Below, piece after piece: positions 36,151 to 44,328 of a stretch of 64,000 nucleotides of DNA (position 1 is its first letter; every line of letters starts with the position of its first letter). The translations under genes were made by a program, and so were the position numbers. The stretch covers positions 21,424 through 85,423 of the forward strand of contig NZ_JAGPWC010000019.1 of NCBI RefSeq assembly GCF_018119405.1. Direction: 5' to 3'. The notes beneath the pieces were generated by a model that did no database searches, had not been told where the DNA came from, and saw only the letters and a program-made list of their open reading frames with translations. The stretch comes from Massilia sp. ST3 (lineage in GTDB: Bacteria; Pseudomonadota; Gammaproteobacteria; Burkholderiales; Burkholderiaceae_D).

Positions 36151-37295
36151 AGCCGTTCGAGCGCCAGCTGCAGGGTCTCGTCCTTCTTCGCGAAGCAGAA
36201 GCGCACGATGCCCGACTCGCGCGGCTGGCTGTAGAAGGCCGACACCGGAATCGCCGCCACCTTGGCCTCGGCCGTCAGCCACTTCGCGAACTCCGCTTCC
36301 GGCAGGCTGGAGATCGCCTCGTAGCGTACGCACTGGAAGTAGGTGCCGTCGGAGGGCAGCAGGCTGAAGCGGGTGCCGGCCAGCCCCTCGCGGAACAGGT
36401 CGCGCTTGCGCTGGTAGAAGGCGGGCAGCGCCAGGTAGGGCTGCGGGTCGCGCATGTAGGCTGCGATCCCGTGCTGCATGGGCGTGTTGACGGTGAAGAC
36501 GTTGTACTGGTGGACCTTGCGGAATTCCGCCGACAGCGCCGCGGGCGCGGCCACGTAGCCGACCTTCCAGCCGGTCACGTGGTAGGTCTTGCCGAAGCTC
36601 GACACCACGAAGGCGCGCTCGGCCAGCACCGGGTGGTGCGACACCGAGGCGTGCGGCTGGCCGTCGTAGACCATGTGCTCGTAGACCTCGTCCGACAGGA
36701 CCAGGATATCCGTGCCCTCGACGATGGCGGCCAGGGCGTCCAGGTCCGCCTGGCGCAGGATGCTGCCGGTCGGGTTGTGCGGCGTGTTCACCACGATCAT
36801 GCGGGTGCGCGGCGTGACGGCGGCGGCCACCCGGTCCCAGGGCACGCTGTAGCCGGCGTCGCCTACTTGCATCGCCACGGGCACCGCCTTGCCGCCGGCC
36901 AGCGCGATCGAGGGCGCGTAGCTGTCGTAGGCCGGCTCGATGACGACCACCTCGTCGCCCGGGTGCACGCTGCACAGGATCGCCGTCATCAAGCCCTGGG
37001 TGGCGCCCGCGGTCACGGTGATTTCCTGGGCCGCGTCGTAGCGGCGGCCGTAGAGCGCCTCGATCTTGGCCGAGATCGCCTCGCGCAGGGCGGGCACGCC
37101 GGTCATGAAGGGATACTGGTTGTGGCCCGCGCGCATGGCCTCGTCCACGAAGCCGACCAGGCTGGGGTCGCAATCGAAGTCGGGGAAACCCTGGCCGAGG
37201 TTGACGGCCTGGTGCTGCGCGGCGAGCGCGGACATCTGGGTGAACACGGTGGTGCCGACCTGCGGCAGGCGGGAGACGATGGCTGGGGTAGTCAT
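36138..37295 (-). CDS. ybdL: PLP-dependent aminotransferase, YbdL/methionine aminotransferase type
   Basis: This 385-residue class I/II aminotransferase has QGFPDFDCDP near the start, VTAGATQGLMTAILC (about 94-108), EPAYDSYAP and the PLP-lysine motif SSFGKTYHVTGWKVGY (Lys at about 236). These are close to E. coli YbdL, which prefers methionine and aromatic 2-oxo acid partners; the glutamine transaminase K/kynurenine aminotransferase group is the wider family. It is monocistronic and convergent with the SDR gene. Substrate choice is inferred from the family. Confidence 0.88.
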   Translation of the reverse strand: MTTPAIVSRLPQVGTTVFTQMSALAAQHQAVNLGQGFPDFDCDPSLVGFVDEAMRAGHNQYPFMTGVPALREAISAKIEALYGRRYDAAQEITVTAGATQGLMTAILCSVHPGDEVVVIEPAYDSYAPSIALAGGKAVPVAMQVGDAGYSVPWDRVAAAVTPRTRMIVVNTPHNPTGSILRQADLDALAAIVEGTDILVLSDEVYEHMVYDGQPHASVSHHPVLAERAFVVSSFGKTYHVTGWKVGYVAAPAALSAEFRKVHQYNVFTVNTPMQHGIAAYMRDPQPYLALPAFYQRKRDLFREGLAGTRFSLLPSDGTYFQCVRYEAISSLPEAEFAKWLTAEAKVAAIPVSAFYSQPRESGIVRFCFAKKDETLQLALERLARL

Positions 37296-37320
37296 GGCGT
37301 AATGAAAGAACGGATCCGGC

Positions 37321-37806
37321 TTATTCTACCGTCGCGCCGGAAGCCGCGCTGGCGGCGGCGCTGGCCGCGGCCCTGGCCTTGATCCAGGCTTCCGGCAGCA
37401 TGATCTTGAACATCCCGTCGCGCACCGTCTTGCGGCCGAGCTTGAGCAGGGCCTTGTCCTTGGTGATCAGGACCTCGGCGCCGCTGTCGCGGGCCAGCTC
37501 CAGGAATTTCTGGTCGTCGCGGTCGGTGCAGACCGGCAGGCGTACGTGCACGGCATCCGGCGCCACCAGCCGCAGCAAGGCGTCGAAACGGCTTGCTGCC
37601 TGGGCGCGCTTGCCGTCGTCGAGCGGCAGGTGGGGGTAGCGCAGCACGGCCAGGTATTCGTCGCGGCAGTCGGCGCGCGTCACCGCCTCGACCTCGCCCG
37701 TTTCGAGCGCCGCCAGCAAGCCGGCCCAGCGCGGGTCGTGGAAGACGAACAGGTCGAGCAGCACATTGGTGTCGATGACGATGGGTTTCCGGGAAGCAGG
37801 TATCAT
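37321..37806 (-). CDS. PIN-domain protein (COG1569 type), no antitoxin partner seen
   Basis: This 161-residue protein has the PIN nuclease fold with acidic residues in [29 protein letters not shown] and VLITKDKAL. It resembles the COG1569 family, often annotated as toxin components that cut RNA. No small antitoxin gene lies on either side: yaaA is divergent and the aminotransferase is 25 bases past its stop. It may be an orphan toxin or a house-keeping ribonuclease. The C-terminus is an Ala-rich tail. A 10-bp palindrome lies just upstream of its start. Confidence 0.8.
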   Translation of the reverse strand: MIPASRKPIVIDTNVLLDLFVFHDPRWAGLLAALETGEVEAVTRADCRDEYLAVLRYPHLPLDDGKRAQAASRFDALLRLVAPDAVHVRLPVCTDRDDQKFLELARDSGAEVLITKDKALLKLGRKTVRDGMFKIMLPEAWIKARAAASAAASAASGATVE

Positions 37807-37814
37807 GTCGGCTG

Positions 37815-37824
37815 TTTACGTAAA
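37815..37824. promoter_or_regulatory. Palindrome between the divergent PIN and yaaA genes
   Basis: TTTACGTAAA is a perfect 10-bp palindrome within a 36-base divergent gap. It could be an operator, but it is short enough to occur by chance. Confidence 0.3.
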
Positions 37825-37842
37825 GAAGAAGATGTTCGTTCC

Positions 37843-38613
37843 ATGCTGATTGTTCTGTCGCCCGCCAAATCCCTCGACCTCGACACCCCGAGCACCACGT
37901 CCCAGCACACCACGCCCGACTTCATCGACAGCGCCGCCGAACTGGTCAAGGTGCTGCGCACCCAGTCGCCGGCCGAGATTTCCAGGATGATGGCCTTGTC
38001 GGACACATTGTCGATGCTGAACGTTGGCCGCTACGCCCACTGGCACCCGGATCACAGCGAAGGCCGGCAGGCGATCATGGCCTTCAACGGCGACGTCTAC
38101 ACAGGTTTCGACGCCCGCTCGCTGGCGCCCGAAGCGCTGGCCTATACCCAGCGCCAGGTACGCATCCTGTCGGGCCTGTACGGGCTGCTGCGTCCGCTCG
38201 ACCTGATCCATCCCTACCGCCTGGAGATGGGCACCAGGCTGGCCAATCCGCGCGGCAAGGACTTGTACGCGTTCTGGGGCGAGACGATCACGGAAGCCCT
38301 GAACCGCCAGCTGCAGGAGACGGGCTCGGCGGCGCTGGTCAACCTGGCGTCGGAAGAATACTTCAAGGCGGTCAAGCCGAAGAAGCTGGCCGTGCCGGTC
38401 ATCTATCCTGTGTTCGAGGACTGGAAGAACGGCAAGTACAAGATCATCTCGTTCTTCGCCAAGCGCGCGCGCGGCATGATGGCGCGCTATGCGGCGCAGC
38501 ACGGCATCCTTGAAGCCGAGCAGCTCAAGGACTTCGACGCCGACGGCTACGCCTTCGAGTCCTCGGTGTCGGGCGAACGCGAATGGGTGTTCCGACGCAA
38601 GATCGCGGACTGA
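37843..38613 (+). CDS. yaaA: Peroxide stress protein YaaA
   Basis: This 256-residue DUF328/UPF0246 protein begins [12 protein letters not shown] and holds the family motifs [34 protein letters not shown] and [14 protein letters not shown]. In E. coli YaaA lowers free intracellular iron during hydrogen peroxide stress and binds DNA. Length is normal. The ATG at 37843 is selected because homology starts there; the frame is open far upstream. It is divergent from the PIN gene and convergent with bamD, with a shared stem-loop between. Confidence 0.95.
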   Translation: MLIVLSPAKSLDLDTPSTTSQHTTPDFIDSAAELVKVLRTQSPAEISRMMALSDTLSMLNVGRYAHWHPDHSEGRQAIMAFNGDVYTGFDARSLAPEALAYTQRQVRILSGLYGLLRPLDLIHPYRLEMGTRLANPRGKDLYAFWGETITEALNRQLQETGSAALVNLASEEYFKAVKPKKLAVPVIYPVFEDWKNGKYKIISFFAKRARGMMARYAAQHGILEAEQLKDFDADGYAFESSVSGEREWVFRRKIAD

Positions 38614-38619
38614 ATGCAC

Positions 38620-38643
38620 GCCGGCCCGTCGCAACGGGCCGGC
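38620..38643. terminator. Bidirectional stem-loop between yaaA and bamD
   Basis: GCCGGCCCG and CGGGCCGGC pair as a perfect 9-bp stem with a 6-base loop in the 37-base gap of two convergent genes. No T-run is present on either side. Confidence 0.5.
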
Positions 38644-38650
38644 ACGGGCA

Positions 38651-39490
38651 TTACTGCACGGCGTCTTTCGGCGCCGGCTTGGCGGTGGCCTTCGACCAGA
38701 ACTGCCACCACGGGGCGTCGCCCTTGGCGCTCGGGTTCAGGAAGCGGCTGTTCGGATAGTTCAAGGTGAACACGCGCTGGGCGTCGTCGCGCAGCACCGG
38801 CATGCCGAGCTTGTCGTAGGCGCGGATCATCAGGAACAGCGCTTCCTCGCGCGCCGGGGCGTCGCTGTAGTTGGTGACGGCGTCCTGGGCGCGGTTCAGG
38901 GCGGCCAGGTAGGCGCCGCGGCGGTAGTAGTAGTTCGCCACGTGCACTTCGTACTGCGCCATCGCGTTGATCAGGTAGTTCATGCGCGAGATCGAGTCCG
39001 GCGCATATTTGCTGTTCGGGAACTTGTCGACCAGGGCCTTGAAGGCGGCGAAGGCTTCGCGGGTCGCCTTCGGGTCGCGCTCGGTCGGGTCCTGCTCGTA
39101 GATGAAGCTGAGGAAGCCCAGCTGGTCGTTGAAGTTGATCAGGCCGCGCAGGTAGTACATGTAGTCGACCTGGGGATGGTTCGGGTGCAGCTTGATGAAG
39201 CGCTCGACGGCGGCCAGCGCCTCGGCCTGGTCCTGCGCCTTGTAGTGGGCGTAGGCGATTTCCATCTGGGCCTGGGATGCGTAGGTGCCGAAGGGATAGT
39301 TGGATTCGAGACGTTCGAACAGCTTGATTGCCGCTTCGTAGTGCCCGCCGGCCATCTCATCGCGCGCCTCAGCGTATAATTTCTCCGCTGACCAGTTTTT
39401 GGTTTCATCGGCGCGTTCCGGCAAAATACCGCATGCCGACAGGCCGACGAGGGCGCAAGTAGCGACCAATACAGACAATTTTTTTTGCAT
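38651..39490 (-). CDS. bamD: Outer-membrane protein assembly lipoprotein BamD
   Basis: This 279-residue lipoprotein (lipobox LSAC, Cys20) is an essential part of the BAM complex that folds beta-barrel proteins into the outer membrane. TPR helices follow: WSAEKLYAEARDEM, YEAAIKLFERLESNYPFG, QAQMEIAYAHYK and AYDKLGMPVL. The ATG at 39490 is chosen over one four codons earlier because it gives a standard lipoprotein signal. TATAAT on the minus strand at 39532-39537 may be its -10 box. It is divergent from rluD, as in E. coli. Confidence 0.96.
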   Translation of the reverse strand: MQKKLSVLVATCALVGLSACGILPERADETKNWSAEKLYAEARDEMAGGHYEAAIKLFERLESNYPFGTYASQAQMEIAYAHYKAQDQAEALAAVERFIKLHPNHPQVDYMYYLRGLINFNDQLGFLSFIYEQDPTERDPKATREAFAAFKALVDKFPNSKYAPDSISRMNYLINAMAQYEVHVANYYYRRGAYLAALNRAQDAVTNYSDAPAREEALFLMIRAYDKLGMPVLRDDAQRVFTLNYPNSRFLNPSAKGDAPWWQFWSKATAKPAPKDAVQ

Positions 39491-39552
39491 AGCTCTAAGC
39501 AAGAAGTTTACCGAGATTCAACGAACAGCTGATTATAGCTGATGGGACACAC

Positions 39553-40629
39553 GTGATATTAACTCCTGCGCCGAATTCGGCGGAAATGCCTTTGGACACC
39601 GATCTGGACGACGACCTCGAAGGGGGCTTCGAAGCCGCCTCGGGTATCGACCTGTCGCCGATCACCCTCAACCTGACGCCGGAAGCCTGCGGCCAGCGCC
39701 TCGACAAGGTCGTCGCCGGCCTGGTGCCGCAATTCTCGCGCAGCCGCCTGCAGCTCTGGTTCGAAGGCGGCCACATCAAGGTGGACGGCAAGCCGGCGCG
39801 CGGCAAGGATACCGCCTACGGCGACGAAGTCATCGTCATCGAGCCGCAGGCCGCGCCGGAGGACACCGCCTTCACCCCGGAGCCGATGGACCTGAACATC
39901 GTCTACGAGGACGACGACATCCTGGTGATCAACAAGCCGGCCGGACTGGTGGTCCACCCGGGCGCCGGCAACTGGACCGGCACCATGCTCAACGGCCTGC
40001 TGCACCATTGCCCGCAGCTGGTGGGCGTGCCGCGCGCCGGCATCGTGCACCGCCTCGACAAGGACACGAGCGGCCTGATGGTGGTCGGCAAGACCCTGGC
40101 CTCGCAGACCGACCTGGTGCGCCAGCTGCAGGCGCGCACCGTCAAGCGCGAATACTTCGCCCTGGTATGGGGCACGCCGCGCCTGTCCGGCACGATCGAC
40201 GCCGGCATGGGCCGCGACCCGCGCGACCGCGTCAAGATGGCGGTGTCGACCAGCCCCTTCGCCAAGCCGGCCATCACCCACTACGAACGCGTCGCCACGG
40301 GCGAACTGGACCGCCGTCCGGTGAGCCTGGTGCGCTGCAGGCTGGAAACCGGCCGCACCCACCAGATCCGCGTCCACATGCAGTCGCTGGGCTTCGCGCT
40401 GGTGGGCGACAACGTCTACGGCAAGCGCCATCTGACCCCGGTCTTCCACCGCCAGGCGCTGCAGGCGCGCCGCCTCGGCCTGGTGCATCCGGGCACGGGC
40501 GAGCAATGCGAATGGACCGTGCCGCTGGCCGACGATTTCGCCGAGCTGATCGCGCGCGCGGGCATCGAGGAGCCGGGTGACGACAATCCGCCCGCGGACG
40601 ACGACTTCGACGGCGGGGACGAGGAGTAA
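39553..40629 (+). CDS. rluD: 23S rRNA pseudouridine synthase RluD
   Basis: This 358-residue enzyme makes pseudouridines 1911, 1915 and 1917 in helix 69 of 23S rRNA. An S4 RNA-binding domain (about 38-90; CGQRLDKVVAGL) precedes the catalytic domain, with the active Asp169 in GIVHRLDKDTSGLMVV. The acidic N-terminus (about 15-35) and the acidic tail DDDFDGGDEE are extensions. The start may be the GTG at 39553 or the ATG at 39586; both are in frame and the extra residues are not conserved. pgeF begins on the next base after its stop. Confidence 0.95.
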   Translation: MILTPAPNSAEMPLDTDLDDDLEGGFEAASGIDLSPITLNLTPEACGQRLDKVVAGLVPQFSRSRLQLWFEGGHIKVDGKPARGKDTAYGDEVIVIEPQAAPEDTAFTPEPMDLNIVYEDDDILVINKPAGLVVHPGAGNWTGTMLNGLLHHCPQLVGVPRAGIVHRLDKDTSGLMVVGKTLASQTDLVRQLQARTVKREYFALVWGTPRLSGTIDAGMGRDPRDRVKMAVSTSPFAKPAITHYERVATGELDRRPVSLVRCRLETGRTHQIRVHMQSLGFALVGDNVYGKRHLTPVFHRQALQARRLGLVHPGTGEQCEWTVPLADDFAELIARAGIEEPGDDNPPADDDFDGGDEE

Positions 40630-41406
40630 ATGGAGCGCGGCGCACTGGTGTTCCCGGACTGGCCGGACCTGCCGCCATCAATCGGCGCGCTGGCGACCAG
40701 CCGCGACGGCGGGGTGAGCACAGGCCCCTACGATGACGGCAAGGGCGGCGGCGGCCTCAACCTGGGCCTGCACGTGGGCGACGATCCGGAAGCCGTGCGC
40801 GCCAACCGCGCGCTGCTGCAGAAGGTCTTGCCCGGCCGTCCAGCCTGGATCTCGCAGGTGCATGGCGCCGAGGTGGTCGATGCCGCCACCGTGGGGCCGG
40901 ACCAGCCGGTGCGCGTGGGCGACGCCAGCATCGCGAGCGCGCCTGGCGTGGTGTGCGCGATCCTGACCGCCGACTGCCTGCCGGTGCTGTTCGCCGATCT
41001 CGATGGCAAGGTGGTGGGCGCGGCACATGCGGGCTGGCGCGGCCTGGCCGGCGGCGTGCTGGGCGCGACCGTGGCCGCCATGCGCAAGGCCGGGGCAGGG
41101 GAGATCACGGCCTGGATGGGCCCGGCCATCGGCGCCACCGCCTTCGAAGTCGGACCCGACGTGCTGGAAGCGTTCACCAATGCCCTACCCGGGGCGGATG
41201 TGCGCCCCGCTTTCCAGCCCTATCCTGGCCGCGAGGGCAAATATCTGGCCGACATGTTCGCGTTGGCCCGCCTGATGCTGGCGAAAGACGGCGTCACCCG
41301 CGTCCATGGCGGCACGCTGTGCACGGCCACCGCGCCGGAACGCTTCTATTCCTATCGCCGCGACGGCGTGACTGGCCGCCAGGTAAGTTTGATCTGGCTC
41401 AATTAA
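40630..41406 (+). CDS. pgeF: Peptidoglycan editing factor PgeF (laccase-domain protein)
   Basis: This 258-residue multicopper-oxidase-like protein (DUF152, formerly YfiH) prevents misincorporated amino acids in peptidoglycan stems by a proofreading amidase activity. Metal-binding histidines are in VHGAEVVD and AAHAGWRGL, and the cysteine is in LTADCLPVLF. The ATG directly follows the rluD stop, with GAGGAG overlapping that stop, so the two are translated together. The rluD-pgeF pair is conserved in many proteobacteria. Confidence 0.93.
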   Translation: MERGALVFPDWPDLPPSIGALATSRDGGVSTGPYDDGKGGGGLNLGLHVGDDPEAVRANRALLQKVLPGRPAWISQVHGAEVVDAATVGPDQPVRVGDASIASAPGVVCAILTADCLPVLFADLDGKVVGAAHAGWRGLAGGVLGATVAAMRKAGAGEITAWMGPAIGATAFEVGPDVLEAFTNALPGADVRPAFQPYPGREGKYLADMFALARLMLAKDGVTRVHGGTLCTATAPERFYSYRRDGVTGRQVSLIWLN

Positions 41407-41418
41407 GACGGCGGCCCA

Positions 41419-41447
41419 GACGGCGATACTGCTCAGTTATCGCCGTC
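41419..41447. terminator. Bidirectional stem-loop between pgeF and the small membrane gene
   Basis: GACGGCGATA and TATCGCCGTC form a perfect 10-bp stem with a 9-base loop. It lies 12 bases past the pgeF stop and overlaps the 3' end of the opposing gene, and so could serve both. Confidence 0.55.
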
Positions 41448-41645
41448 GGCGGCGGCGCTGTCTTGCGCCGCCCGGGCCTGGAGTTCCCGCTTTGCGCGGC
41501 GCCGTTTCGATCCTGTCAGGTAAAAAAGGATGGACAAAGGCACCACGCAATACGCAAGAAACGTCATAATCCCTCCGGTAACGGTCGGTTCGGTTGCCGC
41601 CATGAGTACGACGACATAAATCCAGGCGACGGCCACGATCCACAT
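41433..41645 (-). CDS. Small two-helix membrane protein of unknown function
   Basis: This 70-residue protein has two hydrophobic segments (about 2-17 and 24-44) and a basic, then acidic cytoplasmic tail (GSKRRRAKRELQ... DGDN). I do not recognise it. It is divergent from phaC with a 52-base gap and convergent with pgeF. Codon use fits a real gene in this genome. It might be co-regulated with phaC, but that is only positional. Confidence 0.6.
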   Translation of the reverse strand: MWIVAVAWIYVVVLMAATEPTVTGGIMTFLAYCVVPLSILFYLTGSKRRRAKRELQARAAQDSAAADGDN

Positions 41646-41697
41646 GATTTGTTTCCTTTGGTGATGTAATCCCCGATTCTAAACAACGGACGACCAC

Positions 41698-43440
41698 ATG
41701 AACATGCCCGACCCGCAAGCGTTTGCCTCCACCTGGATGTCCCAGTTCACCGATCCTTCCGCCTGGCAGAGCTGGATGACCATGCCGGCCCTGACCCCGA
41801 CGGCGAACGGCCACAATCCGCTGGCCGGCATCCTGAAGGACTTCGGCGCCGGCATCGCCCCAGGCAAGCTGGAAGCGCTGCGCGGCGACTACCTCAAGAA
41901 GATCGGCCAGCTGTGGCAGGACTTCATGTCCGGCAAGGCCCCGGTCCTGCACGACAAGCGCTTTTCCGGCTCGGCCTGGACCGAGAACCCGATGTCGGCC
42001 TTCTCGGCTGCCTCCTACCTGTTGAATTCCGAGTTCATGCTGGCGCTGGCCGACGCCGTCGAGGCCGGCCCGCGCGAGCGCCAGAAGATCCGCTTCGCGG
42101 TCCAGCAGATGGTCGACGCCATGTCGCCGGCGAACTTCTTCGCCACCAACCCGGAAGCGCAGAAGCACCTGATCGAAACCAAGGGCGAAAGCCTGACCAA
42201 GGGCCTGGCCAACATGCTGGGCGACCTGCAGAAGGGGCGCATCTCGCAGTCCGACGAATCGGCCTTCGAGGTCGGCCGCAATGTCGGCACCACGCCGGGC
42301 CAGGTCGTGTACGAGAACGAGCTGTTCCAGCTGATCCAGTACACGCCGACCACGCCGACCGTGCACAAGCTGCCGCTGCTGATGATCCCGCCTTGCATCA
42401 ACAAGTTCTACATCCTGGATCTGCAGCCGGAAAATTCCCTGGTGCGCTACGTGGTGGAGCAGGGCAATACCGTATTCATGGTGTCCTGGCGTAACCCGGA
42501 CCGTGGCCTGGCCAACGTCAGCTGGGACGACTATGTCGAGAAAGGCGCGATCCGCGCGCTCGACGTGGTGAACGAGATCTCGGGCCAGGACAGGGCCCAT
42601 GTGTTCGGCTTCTGCGTGGGCGGCACCATTGCCGCCACCGCGCTGGCCGTACTCGCCGCGCGCGGCCGCCAGCCGGCCGCCAGCCTGTCGCTGCTGACCA
42701 CCTTGCTGGACTTCAGCGATACCGGCGTGCTGGAAGTCTTCGTCGACGAGGCCCAGGTGGCCCTGCGCGAACAGACCCTGGGCAGCGGCGGCCTGATGCC
42801 GGGCCGCGACCTGGCCACCACCTTCTCGGCCCTGCGCCCGAACGACCTGGTGTGGAACTACGTGCAGCAGAACTACCTGAAGGGCAAGGAACCGCCGGCC
42901 TTCGACCTGCTGTACTGGAACGCCGACAGCACCAACCTGCCGGGCCCGATGTTCTGCTGGTACCTGCGCAACACCTACCTCGAGAACAAGCTGAAGGTGC
43001 CGGGCGCGCTCACCGTGTGCGGCGTGCCGGTCGACCTGGGCGCGATCGAGGCCCCGACCTTCATCTACGGTTCGCGCGAAGACCACATCGTGCCTTGGCA
43101 GGCTGCCTTCGCCTCGATGAACCTGCTCAACCCGAAGAATCCGAAGGCCAACCGCTTCGTGCTGGGCGCCTCCGGCCACATTGCGGGCGTGATCAACCCG
43201 GCCTCGAAGAACAAGCGCAGCTATTGGGTGAACGACAAGGGCGGGCGCTCGCGTCCCAAGACCGATGCCGCCTGGATGGAAGGCGCCGAAGAGCACAAGG
43301 GCAGCTGGTGGCCGGAATGGGCGAAATTCCTGGCGCAGTATGGCGGCGAAGACGTGCCTGCGCCGGTCGCCGCGGGCAACGGCCGCTATACGCCGCTGGA
43401 GCCGGCCCCGGGCCGCTACGTCAAGGCGCGCGCGGATTGA
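41698..43440 (+). CDS. phaC: Class I polyhydroxyalkanoate synthase PhaC
   Basis: This 580-residue enzyme polymerises (R)-3-hydroxyacyl-CoA, mainly 3-hydroxybutyryl-CoA, into PHA on granule surfaces. The nucleophile is Cys306 in the lipase-like box GFCVGG, with Asp462 in REDHIVPW and His494 in SGHIAGV completing the triad. N-terminal AFSAASYLLNSEFML and the length are typical of class I. No phaA or phaB follows; the repressor gene phaR is next. The start is the ATG at 41698. Confidence 0.96.
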   Translation: MNMPDPQAFASTWMSQFTDPSAWQSWMTMPALTPTANGHNPLAGILKDFGAGIAPGKLEALRGDYLKKIGQLWQDFMSGKAPVLHDKRFSGSAWTENPMSAFSAASYLLNSEFMLALADAVEAGPRERQKIRFAVQQMVDAMSPANFFATNPEAQKHLIETKGESLTKGLANMLGDLQKGRISQSDESAFEVGRNVGTTPGQVVYENELFQLIQYTPTTPTVHKLPLLMIPPCINKFYILDLQPENSLVRYVVEQGNTVFMVSWRNPDRGLANVSWDDYVEKGAIRALDVVNEISGQDRAHVFGFCVGGTIAATALAVLAARGRQPAASLSLLTTLLDFSDTGVLEVFVDEAQVALREQTLGSGGLMPGRDLATTFSALRPNDLVWNYVQQNYLKGKEPPAFDLLYWNADSTNLPGPMFCWYLRNTYLENKLKVPGALTVCGVPVDLGAIEAPTFIYGSREDHIVPWQAAFASMNLLNPKNPKANRFVLGASGHIAGVINPASKNKRSYWVNDKGGRSRPKTDAAWMEGAEEHKGSWWPEWAKFLAQYGGEDVPAPVAAGNGRYTPLEPAPGRYVKARAD

Positions 43441-43460
43441 GGTCCTCAGCACAGGCTGCG

Positions 43461-43488
43461 TTGACAAAAAATCAGCGTCAGTGATAAT
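43461..43488 (+). promoter_or_regulatory. Sigma-70 promoter upstream of phaR
   Basis: A perfect TTGACA at 43461-43466 and GATAAT at 43483-43488 are spaced by 16 bases in the 207-base gap after phaC. This suggests that phaR has its own transcript. Confidence 0.65.
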
Positions 43489-43647
43489 TCTAATAATTGC
43501 TGCACCTGCGCGGATTGCGTGGTAAGGTGTGCCCTGTCCGTCCCCCAGAGCAATACCCCAGCTTTACCGGGCGGCGGACCAGGGTTTTTTTGGTAACCAA
43601 TCAAAATGCGCCGCGCCTATGCTGCGGCGCAACCTATGGAACTTGCG

Positions 43648-44205
43648 ATGAGTAGTGCAAAGAAGAGTGCTGAACGCCTGATCAAGAAGTATCCGAACCG
43701 CCGTCTGTATGACACCCAGACCAGCTCCTACATCACCCTGACGGACGTCAAGCAGCTGGTCCTGGAAGCCGACGAGTTCACCGTGGTCGACGCCAAGACG
43801 AACGAAGACCTGACCCGCAGCATTCTCTTGCAGATCATCCTGGAAGAGGAAGCCAACGGCATTCCCATGTTCTCGAGTTCCGTGCTGGCCCAGATCATCC
43901 GCTACTACGGCCACGCCATGCAGGGCATGATGGGTTCCTACCTGGAAAAGAACGTCCAGGCCTTCACCGACATCCAGAACAAGTTCACCAGCGGCGCCGC
44001 CGGCGCCCTGGAAGGCAAGCCCTTCAGCCCGGAAATGTGGACCCAGTTCATGAACGTCCAGGGACCCATGATGCAGGGCATGATGAACAACTACATCGAC
44101 CAGAGCAAGAACCTGTTCATGCAGATGCAGGAGCAGATGCAGAGCCAGAGCAAGGCCATGTTCGGCGCTTTCCCCTTCCCGGGCATGCCGGTCGACAAAA
44201 AGTAA
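43648..44205 (+). CDS. phaR: PHA synthesis repressor PhaR
   Basis: This 185-residue regulator has the N-terminal PHB/PHA accumulation DNA-binding domain (RLIKKYPNRRLYDTQTSSYI, about 9-28). A second domain follows (about 65-105), and then a Met/Gln-rich helical tail that likely contacts granules (MQMQEQMQSQSK). By family knowledge PhaR represses phasin genes and itself, and is titrated away by growing PHA granules. The ATG at 43648 has GGA 8 bases upstream; two earlier in-frame ATGs exist but add unconserved residues. Confidence 0.94.
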   Translation: MSSAKKSAERLIKKYPNRRLYDTQTSSYITLTDVKQLVLEADEFTVVDAKTNEDLTRSILLQIILEEEANGIPMFSSSVLAQIIRYYGHAMQGMMGSYLEKNVQAFTDIQNKFTSGAAGALEGKPFSPEMWTQFMNVQGPMMQGMMNNYIDQSKNLFMQMQEQMQSQSKAMFGAFPFPGMPVDKK

Positions 44206-44231
44206 TTTTTTCAAGACTTTCCTGCCACACT

Positions 44232-44281
44232 GCGGCCCCGCCAGGGGCCGCCAACCGGCCTCCGGGTTCGACCGGGAGGCC
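44232..44281 (+). terminator. Tandem hairpins downstream of phaR
   Basis: The first stem pairs GCGGCCCC with GGGGCCGC around GCCA; the second pairs GGCCTCC with GGAGGCC. Neither has a clear T-run. They begin 27 bases after the phaR stop and may end or stabilise its transcript. Confidence 0.45.
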
Positions 44282-44328
44282 TGCTTCAGGTACAATCGCG
44301 GATTGCCCAGATTCTTTGCCGTCCGCCC

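Noticed and set aside
37321..37842. Complete PIN toxin-antitoxin module
   Set aside because: No antitoxin-sized frame with a start and ribosome binding site lies on either side of the PIN gene.
41437..43467. A 676-codon minus-strand frame opposite phaC
   Set aside because: It covers phaC with its full catalytic triad and has shadow-like composition.
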